Source: Candidatus Methylomirabilota bacterium
Lineage (GTDB): Bacteria > Methylomirabilota > Methylomirabilia > Methylomirabilales > Methylomirabilaceae
DNA length: 5,420 nucleotides
NCBI GenBank assembly: GCA_003105305.1
Contig: PQAQ01000203.1
Coordinates: 1-5,420, forward strand
Direction: 5' to 3'
The notes beneath the pieces were generated by a model. It was not told where the DNA came from. It searched no databases and saw nothing but the letters and a program-made list of their open reading frames with translations. This document shows positions 1-5,420 of the stretch, in pieces. Numbering within the stretch: position 1 is the stretch's first letter; each line of letters starts with the position of its first letter. Both the position numbers and the translations under genes were made by a program.

Positions 1-2349
1 ATGCCCGGGATGATGGATACGGTATTGAACCTGGGGTTGAACGATAAGACGGTTCAGGGGCTCATCCGGCGTTCGCGCAATCCGCGCTTTGCGTACGACA
101 GCTACCGACGACTGCTTCAGATGTTCGGGGACGTCGTACTGGGGATTAAAAAGATCGCATTTGAGGGGCTCCTCAGCGACATGAAGCGGCAGAAGGGAGT
201 GACGGCCGATACGGAGTTGACGGCCGACGACCTCATCGAGTTAGTTGAGAAGTTTAAAGAGGTGGTTCGGTGTGAGGCGGGCCGGGAGTTTCCCCAGGAT
301 CCCAAGGAGCAGCTTCGCATGGCCATCAGCGCGGTGTTTGAATCCTGGAACAATAAGCGGGCCATTGAGTACCGGCGGATCTACAAGGTGCCGGATGACT
401 GGGGCACCGCCGTCAATATCCAGGCGATGGTCTTCGGCAATCTGGGTGAGGACTCCGGAACAGGCGTCGCGTTCACCCGCGATCCGTCGATCGGAGAGAG
501 GCGGATCTATGGGGAGTTTCTTCAGAATGCGCAGGGAGAGGACGTGGTGGCAGGCATCAGGACGCCCCGTCCCATTGCGGCCCTGAAAAAGGCGTGGCCT
601 GGAGTCTACCGGGAGTTCGAGCGAATCTGTCGAACCCTGGAGCGCCACTATCGCGACATGATGGACATCGAGTTTACCATTGAGAACGGGACGCTCTACA
701 TGCTGCAGTGCCGCGTCGGCAAACGGACGGCCCACGCTGCCATCAAGATTGCGGTGGACATGGCGAAGGAGCGCCTGATCGACCGGAAGGTCGCTGTCCT
801 GCGAGTCGAGCCCTGGCAGCTCGAGCAACTGCTGCACCCGGGGATCGATCCGAAGCTTCAGGTCCGCAGGATTGCGAAGGGTCTGCCGGCCTCTCCCGGC
901 GCCGCCGTCGGGAAGGCAGTGTTCACGGCGGAGGAGGCGGTAGAGGCGGCAGAGCAGCATGAGAAGGTCATTCTGGTCAGGCCGGAGACCTCTCCGGAGG
1001 ATATCGCCGGAATGGTCGCGGCCCAGGGAATCCTCACCGCTCGAGGCGGTTTGACCAGCCATGCGGCTGTTGTGGCGCGGGGCATGGGGAAGGCGTGTGT
1101 GGCCGGCTGTTCCGATATTATCGTCAACGAGGAAGACGGCCATTTCAAGGTTGCGGGTCTGACCGTCCGACGAGGCGACCCGATCACGATCGACGGCACG
1201 ACAGGCGATGTTATTGCCGGCGAGGTGGAACTGACCCAGCCTGAAGAACTGACCGGTGAATTCGGCGCCCTGATTGCGTGGGCGGACAGCTTCCGGACGA
1301 TCGGAATCAGGACCAACGCCGATACACCGACCGATGCCCGAGTGACGCGCCGATTCGGAGCCGAGGGGATCGGCCTCTGCCGCACCGAGCATATGTTTTT
1401 CGAAGGCGATCGCATCGTTGCCGTGCGGGAGATGATTCTGGCGGAGGACGCCGACGACCGGCGGAAGGCATTAGCAAAGCTACTGCCGATGCAGAGACAG
1501 GACTTCAAGGCGATCTTTGAGCTGATGGATGGTCTCCCCGTCATCATCAGGACGCTGGATCCCCCCCTGCACGAGTTCCTTCCGAGAAAAGACGACGAGA
1601 TTCGGAAGGTGGCGGAGAACATGGGGGTGTCTGAGGAGGCGCTTAAGGACAAGGTCCGCTACCTGCAGGAGTTCAATCCGATGCTGGGGCATCGCGGCTG
1701 CCGCCTCGGGATCAGCTACCCCGAGATCACCGAGATGCAGGCGCGCGCGATCTTTGAGGCGGCCTGCGAGTTGAAACGGGAACGGAAGCGCCCATTCCCG
1801 GAGATCATGATCCCCCTTGTCGGCCATGTGAAGGAGTTGCAGCTTCAACGGGAGATCGTGGATCGGGTGGCTCGGGAGGTGATGAAGGAGTACGGCGTGA
1901 AGGTTCGCTACCTCGTGGGGACGATGATTGAGCTGCCCAGGGCGGCGTTGGTGGCCGATCAGATCGCGGAGGCGGCCGATTTCTTCTCATTCGGAACGAA
2001 CGATCTGACCCAGACGACCTTTGGATTTTCGCGCGACGATGCCGGCCGGTTCCTCCCCCTCTATCTGGAAAAAGGGATCCTTCCGGCGGATCCGTTCGCG
2101 ACCCTTGATGAACAGGGGGTAGGCGCCCTGATGCGGATCGGGATTGAAAAGGGGCGACGGGCCAAGCCGCAGTTGGAGGTCGGCATCTGCGGTGAACACG
2201 GAGGTGAGCCCAACTCGGTCGAGCTCTGCCACCGCTTGGGTCTGGACTATGTAAGCTGCTCGCCGTACCGGGTTCCCATCGCCAAGCTGGCGGCGGCCCA
2301 TGCCGTTCTGAAGGGCCGGGTCAAGATTAAGGAGATGGGGGAGAAGTAG
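1..2349 (+). CDS. ppdK: Pyruvate, phosphate dikinase (5'-truncated by window edge)
   Basis: Cytoplasmic enzyme that interconverts ATP + pyruvate + phosphate and AMP + PEP + diphosphate (EC 2.7.9.1), working in glycolysis or gluconeogenesis. The 782 visible residues begin with MPGMMDTVLNLGLN, a conserved internal motif of the N-terminal nucleotide-binding domain, so the ATG at base 1 is not the true start. Remaining nucleotide-binding domain: about 1-240. Central phosphohistidine domain: about 290-410, with GGLTSHAAVVARGMG and the phospho-carrier His354; Thr352, two residues before it, matches the site targeted by regulatory proteins in plant enzymes. C-terminal PEP/pyruvate barrel: about 430-775, with LCRTEH (Arg461), IIRTLDPP (Arg517), MLGHRG, GTMIELP (Glu644), SFGTNDLTQ (Asn667) and GICGEHGG (catalytic Cys730). 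From recalled Clostridium symbiosum numbering (His455, Cys831) about 101 residues are missing, for a full length near 883, normal for the family. No frameshift is seen. The frame ends at TAG, 23 bases inside the convergent di-heme gene. Confidence 0.97.
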   Translation: MPGMMDTVLNLGLNDKTVQGLIRRSRNPRFAYDSYRRLLQMFGDVVLGIKKIAFEGLLSDMKRQKGVTADTELTADDLIELVEKFKEVVRCEAGREFPQDPKEQLRMAISAVFESWNNKRAIEYRRIYKVPDDWGTAVNIQAMVFGNLGEDSGTGVAFTRDPSIGERRIYGEFLQNAQGEDVVAGIRTPRPIAALKKAWPGVYREFERICRTLERHYRDMMDIEFTIENGTLYMLQCRVGKRTAHAAIKIAVDMAKERLIDRKVAVLRVEPWQLEQLLHPGIDPKLQVRRIAKGLPASPGAAVGKAVFTAEEAVEAAEQHEKVILVRPETSPEDIAGMVAAQGILTARGGLTSHAAVVARGMGKACVAGCSDIIVNEEDGHFKVAGLTVRRGDPITIDGTTGDVIAGEVELTQPEELTGEFGALIAWADSFRTIGIRTNADTPTDARVTRRFGAEGIGLCRTEHMFFEGDRIVAVREMILAEDADDRRKALAKLLPMQRQDFKAIFELMDGLPVIIRTLDPPLHEFLPRKDDEIRKVAENMGVSEEALKDKVRYLQEFNPMLGHRGCRLGISYPEITEMQARAIFEAACELKRERKRPFPEIMIPLVGHVKELQLQREIVDRVAREVMKEYGVKVRYLVGTMIELPRAALVADQIAEAADFFSFGTNDLTQTTFGFSRDDAGRFLPLYLEKGILPADPFATLDEQGVGALMRIGIEKGRRAKPQLEVGICGEHGGEPNSVELCHRLGLDYVSCSPYRVPIAKLAAAHAVLKGRVKIKEMGEK
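2327..2349. other. Convergent 23-base overlap of two gene ends
   Basis: The dikinase frame (plus strand) ends at TAG 2347-2349, and the peroxidase frame (minus strand) ends at TAA read from 2329 to 2327. The last codons of each gene are therefore antisense to the other. No GC stem followed by a T-run was seen around this junction that would serve as a two-way terminator. Confidence 0.85.
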
Positions 2350-3370
2350 GGGGGAGTACCGGGGCGGCGACCTTGAGATCAGGGCAACTCAACGATTTCA
2401 GGAACGCCACGAGGTCGGCCTTTTCCGGGGTGGTCAACAGGAGCCGCTTCATATCAGTCGACAGATTAGGGTTCTTGATGCCGCCCTTATCATAAAACTC
2501 GACCACGTCTTCAAGGGTCTGGGCGCTACCGTCGTGAAAGTAGGGGCCACTGGCGGCGATATCGCGTAAGGTAGGCGTCTTGAAGGCCCCCTTATCCGAC
2601 TCCTTCTTCGTGATCTTGTACCGTCCCGGATCAGGATTGGGCTTATCGACGCCAACGCCGATGTTGTGATACCGCTCATCGGTAAACGCGAAACCGGTGT
2701 GGCATCGCAGGCAATTCGCTCTCCCTTGGAAGAGTTCAAGCCCTCGCTGCTCGCTCTCCGAGAGCGCGGAATCGTCGCCATCCTCGTATCTGTCGAATGC
2801 CGTATTGCCGCACAAAAGCGTGCGCTCAAACGCGGCGATAGCCTTGGCCACACCGGCGGCAGTGACATCTGTTCCGAACACCTGCTTGAACTGCTTTCGA
2901 TACCCCGGAATGGCTGACAGCGTCGCAACCGCCCCGTCCAGGGTATTCCCCATTTCGATGGGGTTCTGGATCGGACCCAGCGCCTGCTCTTCCAGCGAGG
3001 CGGCCCGACCATCCCAGAACTGCTCCCGGCTGAAGAGACGATTGAACACAACGGGCGCATTACGCTCACCCACCTGTCCCCTGATCCCAACAGAGGTCGG
3101 ACGGCTGTCGGAGAACCCTTTGTCTGGCGCGTGACAGGTCGCACAGGATACCGTTCCATCCGCAGAAAGGCGACCGTCAAAGTAGAGTTGTCGTCCGAGA
3201 TCGATCTTCTCGATGGTCAACGGGTTATCTGGAGGGATGTAGGCGGCCTCTTCCTGCAGACCTAACGGCAGCTTGAGCTTGTACGGTCCTTGGGCCACGC
3301 TTCGACTCAGAAAGCCGCCGATAAGAAGCAGAGCGGCCGTAATCAGTATGCCGTGTATCCATCGCCCCAT
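2327..3370 (-). CDS. Di-heme cytochrome c peroxidase / MauG-family protein
   Basis: Predicted periplasmic di-heme c-type protein of 347 residues, a normal length for bacterial cytochrome c peroxidases, which reduce H2O2 with electrons from small cytochromes. A Sec signal peptide spans about 1-26 (Arg3, hydrophobic ILITAALLLIGGFL, cleavage likely after SVA). Heme-binding motifs are CATCH (76-80) and CLRCH (220-224). Between them lie RNAP (103-106), FWDGRA (118-123), EEQA (127-130) and NPIEM (136-140): Trp119, Gln129 and Glu139 have the same spacing as the inter-heme Trp and distal-pocket Gln and Glu recalled for MauG. C-terminal landmarks are TPTLRD (265-270), GPYFHDGS (275-282) and EFYDKGG (291-297). 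Tyr294 of this motif by my count (allow one residue of error) falls where classical peroxidases have the distal Met ligand, which is MauG-like. The tail is proline-rich. The ATG has a good ribosome site. It is the last gene of the minus-strand operon. Peroxidase activity versus a specialised MauG-type oxidation cannot be decided here. Confidence 0.92.
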   Translation of the reverse strand: MGRWIHGILITAALLLIGGFLSRSVAQGPYKLKLPLGLQEEAAYIPPDNPLTIEKIDLGRQLYFDGRLSADGTVSCATCHAPDKGFSDSRPTSVGIRGQVGERNAPVVFNRLFSREQFWDGRAASLEEQALGPIQNPIEMGNTLDGAVATLSAIPGYRKQFKQVFGTDVTAAGVAKAIAAFERTLLCGNTAFDRYEDGDDSALSESEQRGLELFQGRANCLRCHTGFAFTDERYHNIGVGVDKPNPDPGRYKITKKESDKGAFKTPTLRDIAASGPYFHDGSAQTLEDVVEFYDKGGIKNPNLSTDMKRLLLTTPEKADLVAFLKSLSCPDLKVAAPVLPPTSPPSP

Positions 3371-3375
3371 TGTCT

Positions 3376-3382
3376 CTCTCCC
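3376..3382 (-). promoter_or_regulatory. Ribosome binding site of the di-heme peroxidase gene
   Basis: On the minus strand GGGAGAG lies 5 bases before the ATG at 3370. This supports that start, which also places a complete Sec signal peptide at the N-terminus. Confidence 0.7.
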
Positions 3383-3443
3383 GGTTTATCAGGGAATTGT
3401 CGTTTTCACGTAGTCATTCAAACGCTGTAGAGGAATGTCCGGG

Positions 3444-4319
3444 TTACGTTAATACGATCTGCTGTACCGCTTGAAACTGTTGTCCGCGACTGTTGGCCAG
3501 GACAATCCGGATGGTCGATTCTTCAGTTGCCCTCACGGTAAAGGTGATGAACGGATTATCGCTGATGGCGGGGGTCATCTCGTAACGGCTGATCAGACGA
3601 TTTCCGTACAACACCTTCATCTCGGTCAGATAAAGAGGGTCGACGGTCTGAAGAAATTGTGCGCCCTGATGGGTTAAACCCGTTCGGCTCGGATGCCTAA
3701 CGTTGATCTGTACCCGGATGATGTCGCCCTGCCTGATCGTACCGGGCTCAATCAACTCGGGGATTCGGATGACCGGTGGGCGGATGACCTCGCCCGATGC
3801 CGGGAGATCGTCGCCGTCAGAGGCGGTCGCGCACCCTCCCTCTCCCTCAGGAATCGTGATCGATTGACTTGTTGTCTGGCGCCCATGGCGGGTGCACTCG
3901 GCCACGGCCAGTATTGTGGAACTCCCGCTGTTCATGCGAGCCTGCACTGAGAGATAAGCCCGGCCGTTCGCGGGGCTCAGGTGAAAGATCCCCTTTGATG
4001 GGATCGGATCGGTTTCATTGAGGATCTGGAGGCTCCTGATATAGTGGTCCGGCTCCATCGGGTGGCCCATCTCGACGACGAGCGGGACATGCGCGCCGTT
4101 GCGCGTGAAAGGCGGCGCCTTGAGGATGAACGGGTACGCCTCCTCAAGGGGAGGCGATTGGCTCGGAGCGGCGGCCGCGTGCTGCTCAGAAGCGAACGCC
4201 GAGTTGGCCCACTGTACCGTGATCAGCGCAGAGGCGAGGCGCAGGAAGGCCCGCCTTGACACTCCTGACTGTCTCAGTGACGCGGCCCATCCGCTGTTGT
4301 TCCTCCTCATCTCCGTCAC
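3444..4319 (-). CDS. SoxYZ-like fusion carrier protein, Tat-exported
   Basis: A 291-residue fusion of two domains that are separate proteins (SoxY and SoxZ) in the classical thiosulfate-oxidising Sox system, where SoxY carries sulfur intermediates on a cysteine and SoxZ is its partner. N-terminus: twin-arginine signal SRRAFLRL (21-28), a weakly hydrophobic stretch, and likely cleavage after AFA (41-43). SoxY-like domain: about 58-165, with NGAHVPL (74-80), a patterned beta-sandwich, ITIP and EGEGGC (158-163). Cys163 matches the carrier Cys of the SoxY GGCGG end, but is followed by ATASDGDD instead of GG and lies inside the chain. SoxZ-like domain: about 183-291, with IRVQINVRHPSRTGL resembling the SoxZ HPMETG motif, and DNPFITF (254-260). 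A second cysteine, Cys142, lies in the SoxY part. Fused SoxYZ-like carriers are also known next to PQQ-dependent dehydrogenases, so the substrate need not be thiosulfate. The start is GTG; an ATG three codons on is possible but has poorly spaced signals. Confidence 0.88.
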   Translation of the reverse strand: MTEMRRNNSGWAASLRQSGVSRRAFLRLASALITVQWANSAFASEQHAAAAPSQSPPLEEAYPFILKAPPFTRNGAHVPLVVEMGHPMEPDHYIRSLQILNETDPIPSKGIFHLSPANGRAYLSVQARMNSGSSTILAVAECTRHGRQTTSQSITIPEGEGGCATASDGDDLPASGEVIRPPVIRIPELIEPGTIRQGDIIRVQINVRHPSRTGLTHQGAQFLQTVDPLYLTEMKVLYGNRLISRYEMTPAISDNPFITFTVRATEESTIRIVLANSRGQQFQAVQQIVLT

Positions 4320-4326
4320 CGGACTA

Positions 4327-4333
4327 CCCCTCT
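4327..4333 (-). promoter_or_regulatory. Ribosome binding site deciding the GTG start of soxYZ-like gene
   Basis: AGAGGGG on the minus strand lies 7 bases before the GTG at 4319. From the in-frame ATG at 4310 it would be 16 bases away, which is too far, so the GTG start is preferred. The choice changes only three residues before the Tat signal. Confidence 0.55.
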
Positions 4334-4349
4334 ATCCGACCGGTCTGAA

Positions 4350-4811
4350 TCAGTGCGTTCCCGGCTCGAGTGTTGAGCCTCGCGTAGACCAGTAGATATA
4401 CGCCTCAAGAGCCTTCATGGCTGACGAATCCTCCTCGATCCTTTCCCCTTCGGAAACTTTCTCAATGCACCAGTTGATCATGTCGCGCAGTGTGGAAAAC
4501 TTATTGACCTGTTCCTGAAATTTTGGAAAGGTATACGGGTGGGTATCGGATGCATAGGGGTGACACATGGCGCACGCCATCCCGGTGTTGGATAGTGTCA
4601 CCCCCAACCGTTTCTGTGTTGCCTCGTCACCGTGAAACAGCAAATCCCCCACCTTGACCTGCTCTATAAAGACCTGCTCGAACGCCCGCAGTTGCGCGGG
4701 CGTGTGCTTGGCCTTATGCGCAAAAGCCGGCTGTGGTCCGGATGTCACGACGAGGAGCAGGGCCGGGAGGGAGACACCCAGGACGATTCTTCTGATAGAT
4801 GGTCGTTTCAT
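4350..4811 (-). CDS. Small exported mono-heme cytochrome c, SoxA-like C-terminal pattern
   Basis: A 153-residue periplasmic c-type cytochrome. The Sec signal peptide covers about 1-31 (basic MKRPSIRR, hydrophobic core, cleavage after AFA at 29-31). The mature part has one heme motif, CAMCH (80-84), within SNTGMACAMCH, followed by a Tyr/Pro/His-rich stretch (HPYTFPKF, 91-98), STLRDMINWC (106-115) and ALEAYIYWSTRG (134-145). The order heme motif, FPxF/Y, TLxxxIxxC, then ALxxYxxxxxRG resembles the catalytic C-terminal half of SoxA, where the late Cys is the distal heme ligand. Cys115 is the candidate here. Full SoxA proteins are usually about 260-290 residues, so this would be a short, single-domain version; no SoxX-like partner is visible. 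It lies 33 bases after the phosphoesterase gene and 30 bases before the soxYZ-like gene, which fits an electron-transfer or carrier-loading role for SoxYZ. The cytochrome c call is firm; the SoxA relation is from motif pattern only, and a generic cytochrome is the alternative. Confidence 0.88.
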   Translation of the reverse strand: MKRPSIRRIVLGVSLPALLLVVTSGPQPAFAHKAKHTPAQLRAFEQVFIEQVKVGDLLFHGDEATQKRLGVTLSNTGMACAMCHPYASDTHPYTFPKFQEQVNKFSTLRDMINWCIEKVSEGERIEEDSSAMKALEAYIYWSTRGSTLEPGTH

Positions 4812-4817
4812 CGCGGT

Positions 4818-4825
4818 CCTCCTCT
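4818..4825 (-). promoter_or_regulatory. Strong ribosome binding site of the cytochrome c gene
   Basis: AGAGGAGG on the minus strand lies 6 bases before the ATG at 4811. It is close to the full anti-16S complement and is the strongest such site in the operon, which may favour high synthesis of the cytochrome. Confidence 0.75.
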
Positions 4826-4844
4826 TGATTGTACGACTAGGCGA

Positions 4845-5420
4845 TCACTTGTACGCGCCGTAGTATGGCCACTCACGATCGGCGATTCGCGGGCTCAGAA
4901 TCTGGTTGGCGTTATCCGCGCATCCCGAATCCCACGGAGCCTCCCCGAGAATGTCCTTTCGCCACATCACGTACTCGTTGTCGATCTTTTCTGCGGCGCT
5001 CATCGTGAGTTTCGACCACCCGATCCCGTCAAAGGGATCGCCGGGATCGACCCGTTCCATGCACCTGGTGAGGGCCGGCACCCCTTCCGGCGCATATGGC
5101 CAAGTCCAGGCTGTCGCCAGCATCCCGATCGAACGGACCTTGCCGATCTCGTTGTACAGCACTTGATGGGTGTGACCGTGGATATTGGTGATGTTTGTAA
5201 ACGGCTTAAGCACGTCCTGGACCTCGCGCCAGTCCCGCACCCAGAAGTTCCAGGGGGGGTAGTACTCGTACAGCGGGTTGTGACTGAAGATGACGACCGG
5301 CTTATTCTTCGGCCAGTTGGACAGGGTGCGGGAGAGCCACTCGAGCTGATCGCGGCCGACGCCGGCCCACGCGCCGGCGACGCTTCCATCAAGGGTGGCC
5401 ATGTGCCCCATGCGCTCTTT
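4845..5420 (-). CDS. Calcineurin-like metallophosphoesterase (N-terminus outside window)
   Basis: C-terminal 191 residues of a metal-dependent phosphoesterase; the frame is open through the right edge (codons for K, E, R precede the Met at 5411), so that Met is probably internal. Counting from it: GRDQLEWLSRTL (19-30) is the usual helix before the fourth metal motif; VVIFSHNPLY (39-48) carries metal ligand His44; NIHGHTH (76-82) is the final GHxH motif with His80 and His82. The first motifs (DxH, GD, GNH) must lie beyond the edge. After the catalytic core comes a roughly 85-residue tail rich in Trp, Tyr and Asp with two cysteines (117 and 164), ending in EWPYYGAYK. There is no room for the long 5'-nucleotidase C-terminal domain of SoxB, so it is not a standard SoxB although both belong to the metallophosphoesterase superfamily. 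It is the first visible gene of the operon. Export is likely from its neighbours but the signal region is not visible, and the substrate is unknown. Confidence 0.88.
   Translation of the reverse strand, partial: KERMGHMATLDGSVAGAWAGVGRDQLEWLSRTLSNWPKNKPVVIFSHNPLYEYYPPWNFWVRDWREVQDVLKPFTNITNIHGHTHQVLYNEIGKVRSIGMLATAWTWPYAPEGVPALTRCMERVDPGDPFDGIGWSKLTMSAAEKIDNEYVMWRKDILGEAPWDSGCADNANQILSPRIADREWPYYGAYK

Larger units (their letters stand above)
2327..5420 (-). other. Probable operon: phosphoesterase, cytochrome c, SoxYZ-like, di-heme peroxidase
   Basis: Four consecutive minus-strand genes separated by 33, 30 and 73 bases. Three carry visible export signals (two Sec, one Tat), so the module probably acts in the periplasm. 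No convincing promoter or hairpin terminator was seen in any of the three gaps, so the promoter is expected to the right of the window. The 73-base gap before the peroxidase gene is the only one large enough to hold an extra regulatory signal, and none is evident by eye. Confidence 0.7.

Noticed and set aside
1..3. ATG at the first base as the start of the dikinase gene
   Set aside because: It codes the first Met of the conserved MPGMMDT motif, which lies about 100 residues into family members; the gene continues past the left edge.
241..1392. Long open frame of 383 codons on the minus strand
   Set aside because: It lies wholly antisense to the dikinase gene, has no recognisable domain, and is rich in Arg, Leu and Asp as expected of an antisense frame in GC-rich coding DNA.
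858..1652. Open frame of 264 codons on the minus strand
   Set aside because: Also antisense to the dikinase catalytic region, Ser/Arg/Ala-rich with no motifs; a codon-bias shadow.
2449..3180. Open frame of 243 codons on the minus strand overlapping the di-heme gene
   Set aside because: Same strand but another frame of the clearly real peroxidase gene; composition is Arg/Ser/Pro-rich and no family is recognised.
3371..3443. Internal promoter or terminator between the SoxYZ-like and peroxidase genes
   Set aside because: A TTGAAT-like box can be found on the minus strand but no matching -10 box at proper spacing, and no stable stem with a T-run.
4318..4344. Small inverted repeat ACCGG...CCGGT around the SoxYZ-like ribosome site
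   Set aside because: The stem is only 5 base pairs with a 17-base loop, easily expected by chance in this base composition.
5409..5411. ATG at 5411 (minus strand) as the start of the phosphoesterase
   Set aside because: The frame stays open to the window edge, and the protein from this Met would lack the DxH, GD and GNH metal motifs needed by the family.
4845..5420. Naming the phosphoesterase SoxB
   Set aside because: The chain ends about 105 residues after the GHTH motif and lacks the long C-terminal 5'-nucleotidase domain of SoxB.

Overview
The window looks like chromosomal DNA from a Gram-negative, respiring bacterium. It is moderately GC-rich, tightly packed with genes, and codes for two c-type cytochromes and a Tat-exported protein that all need a periplasm. 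Nothing in the sequence fixes the taxon. The mix of pyruvate phosphate dikinase with a SoxYZ-like carrier and periplasmic c-type cytochromes would suit a sulfur-, methyl- or C1-oxidising lineage (for example NC10/Methylomirabilota or a proteobacterium), but this is a guess. No mobile elements, tRNA or rRNA genes, or CRISPR arrays were seen, and no intergenic gap exceeds about 75 bases.

Left part (1-2349, plus strand): most of a pyruvate phosphate dikinase gene. It lacks roughly the first 100 codons, which lie beyond the left edge. All the catalytic landmarks that fall inside the window are present.

Right part (2327-5420, minus strand): four genes in one direction with short gaps (33, 30 and 73 bases), probably one operon. 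In transcription order they are: a calcineurin-like metallophosphoesterase whose N-terminus is outside the window; a small exported mono-heme cytochrome c with a SoxA-like C-terminal pattern; a Tat-exported fusion of SoxY-like and SoxZ-like domains; and an exported di-heme cytochrome c peroxidase/MauG-type protein. Its last gene converges on the dikinase gene and the two reading frames overlap by 23 bases.

How they may work together (inference): the SoxYZ-like protein would carry a substrate on a cysteine, here in a GGC motif in the middle of the chain instead of at a free C-terminus. The SoxA-like cytochrome would load it or accept electrons, and the phosphoesterase could act where SoxB (a distant metallophosphoesterase relative) acts in the standard Sox pathway. 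The di-heme protein would deal with peroxide or perform a MauG-like oxidation. The operon thus looks like a reduced, rearranged Sox-like periplasmic module. Its substrate cannot be read from the sequence.
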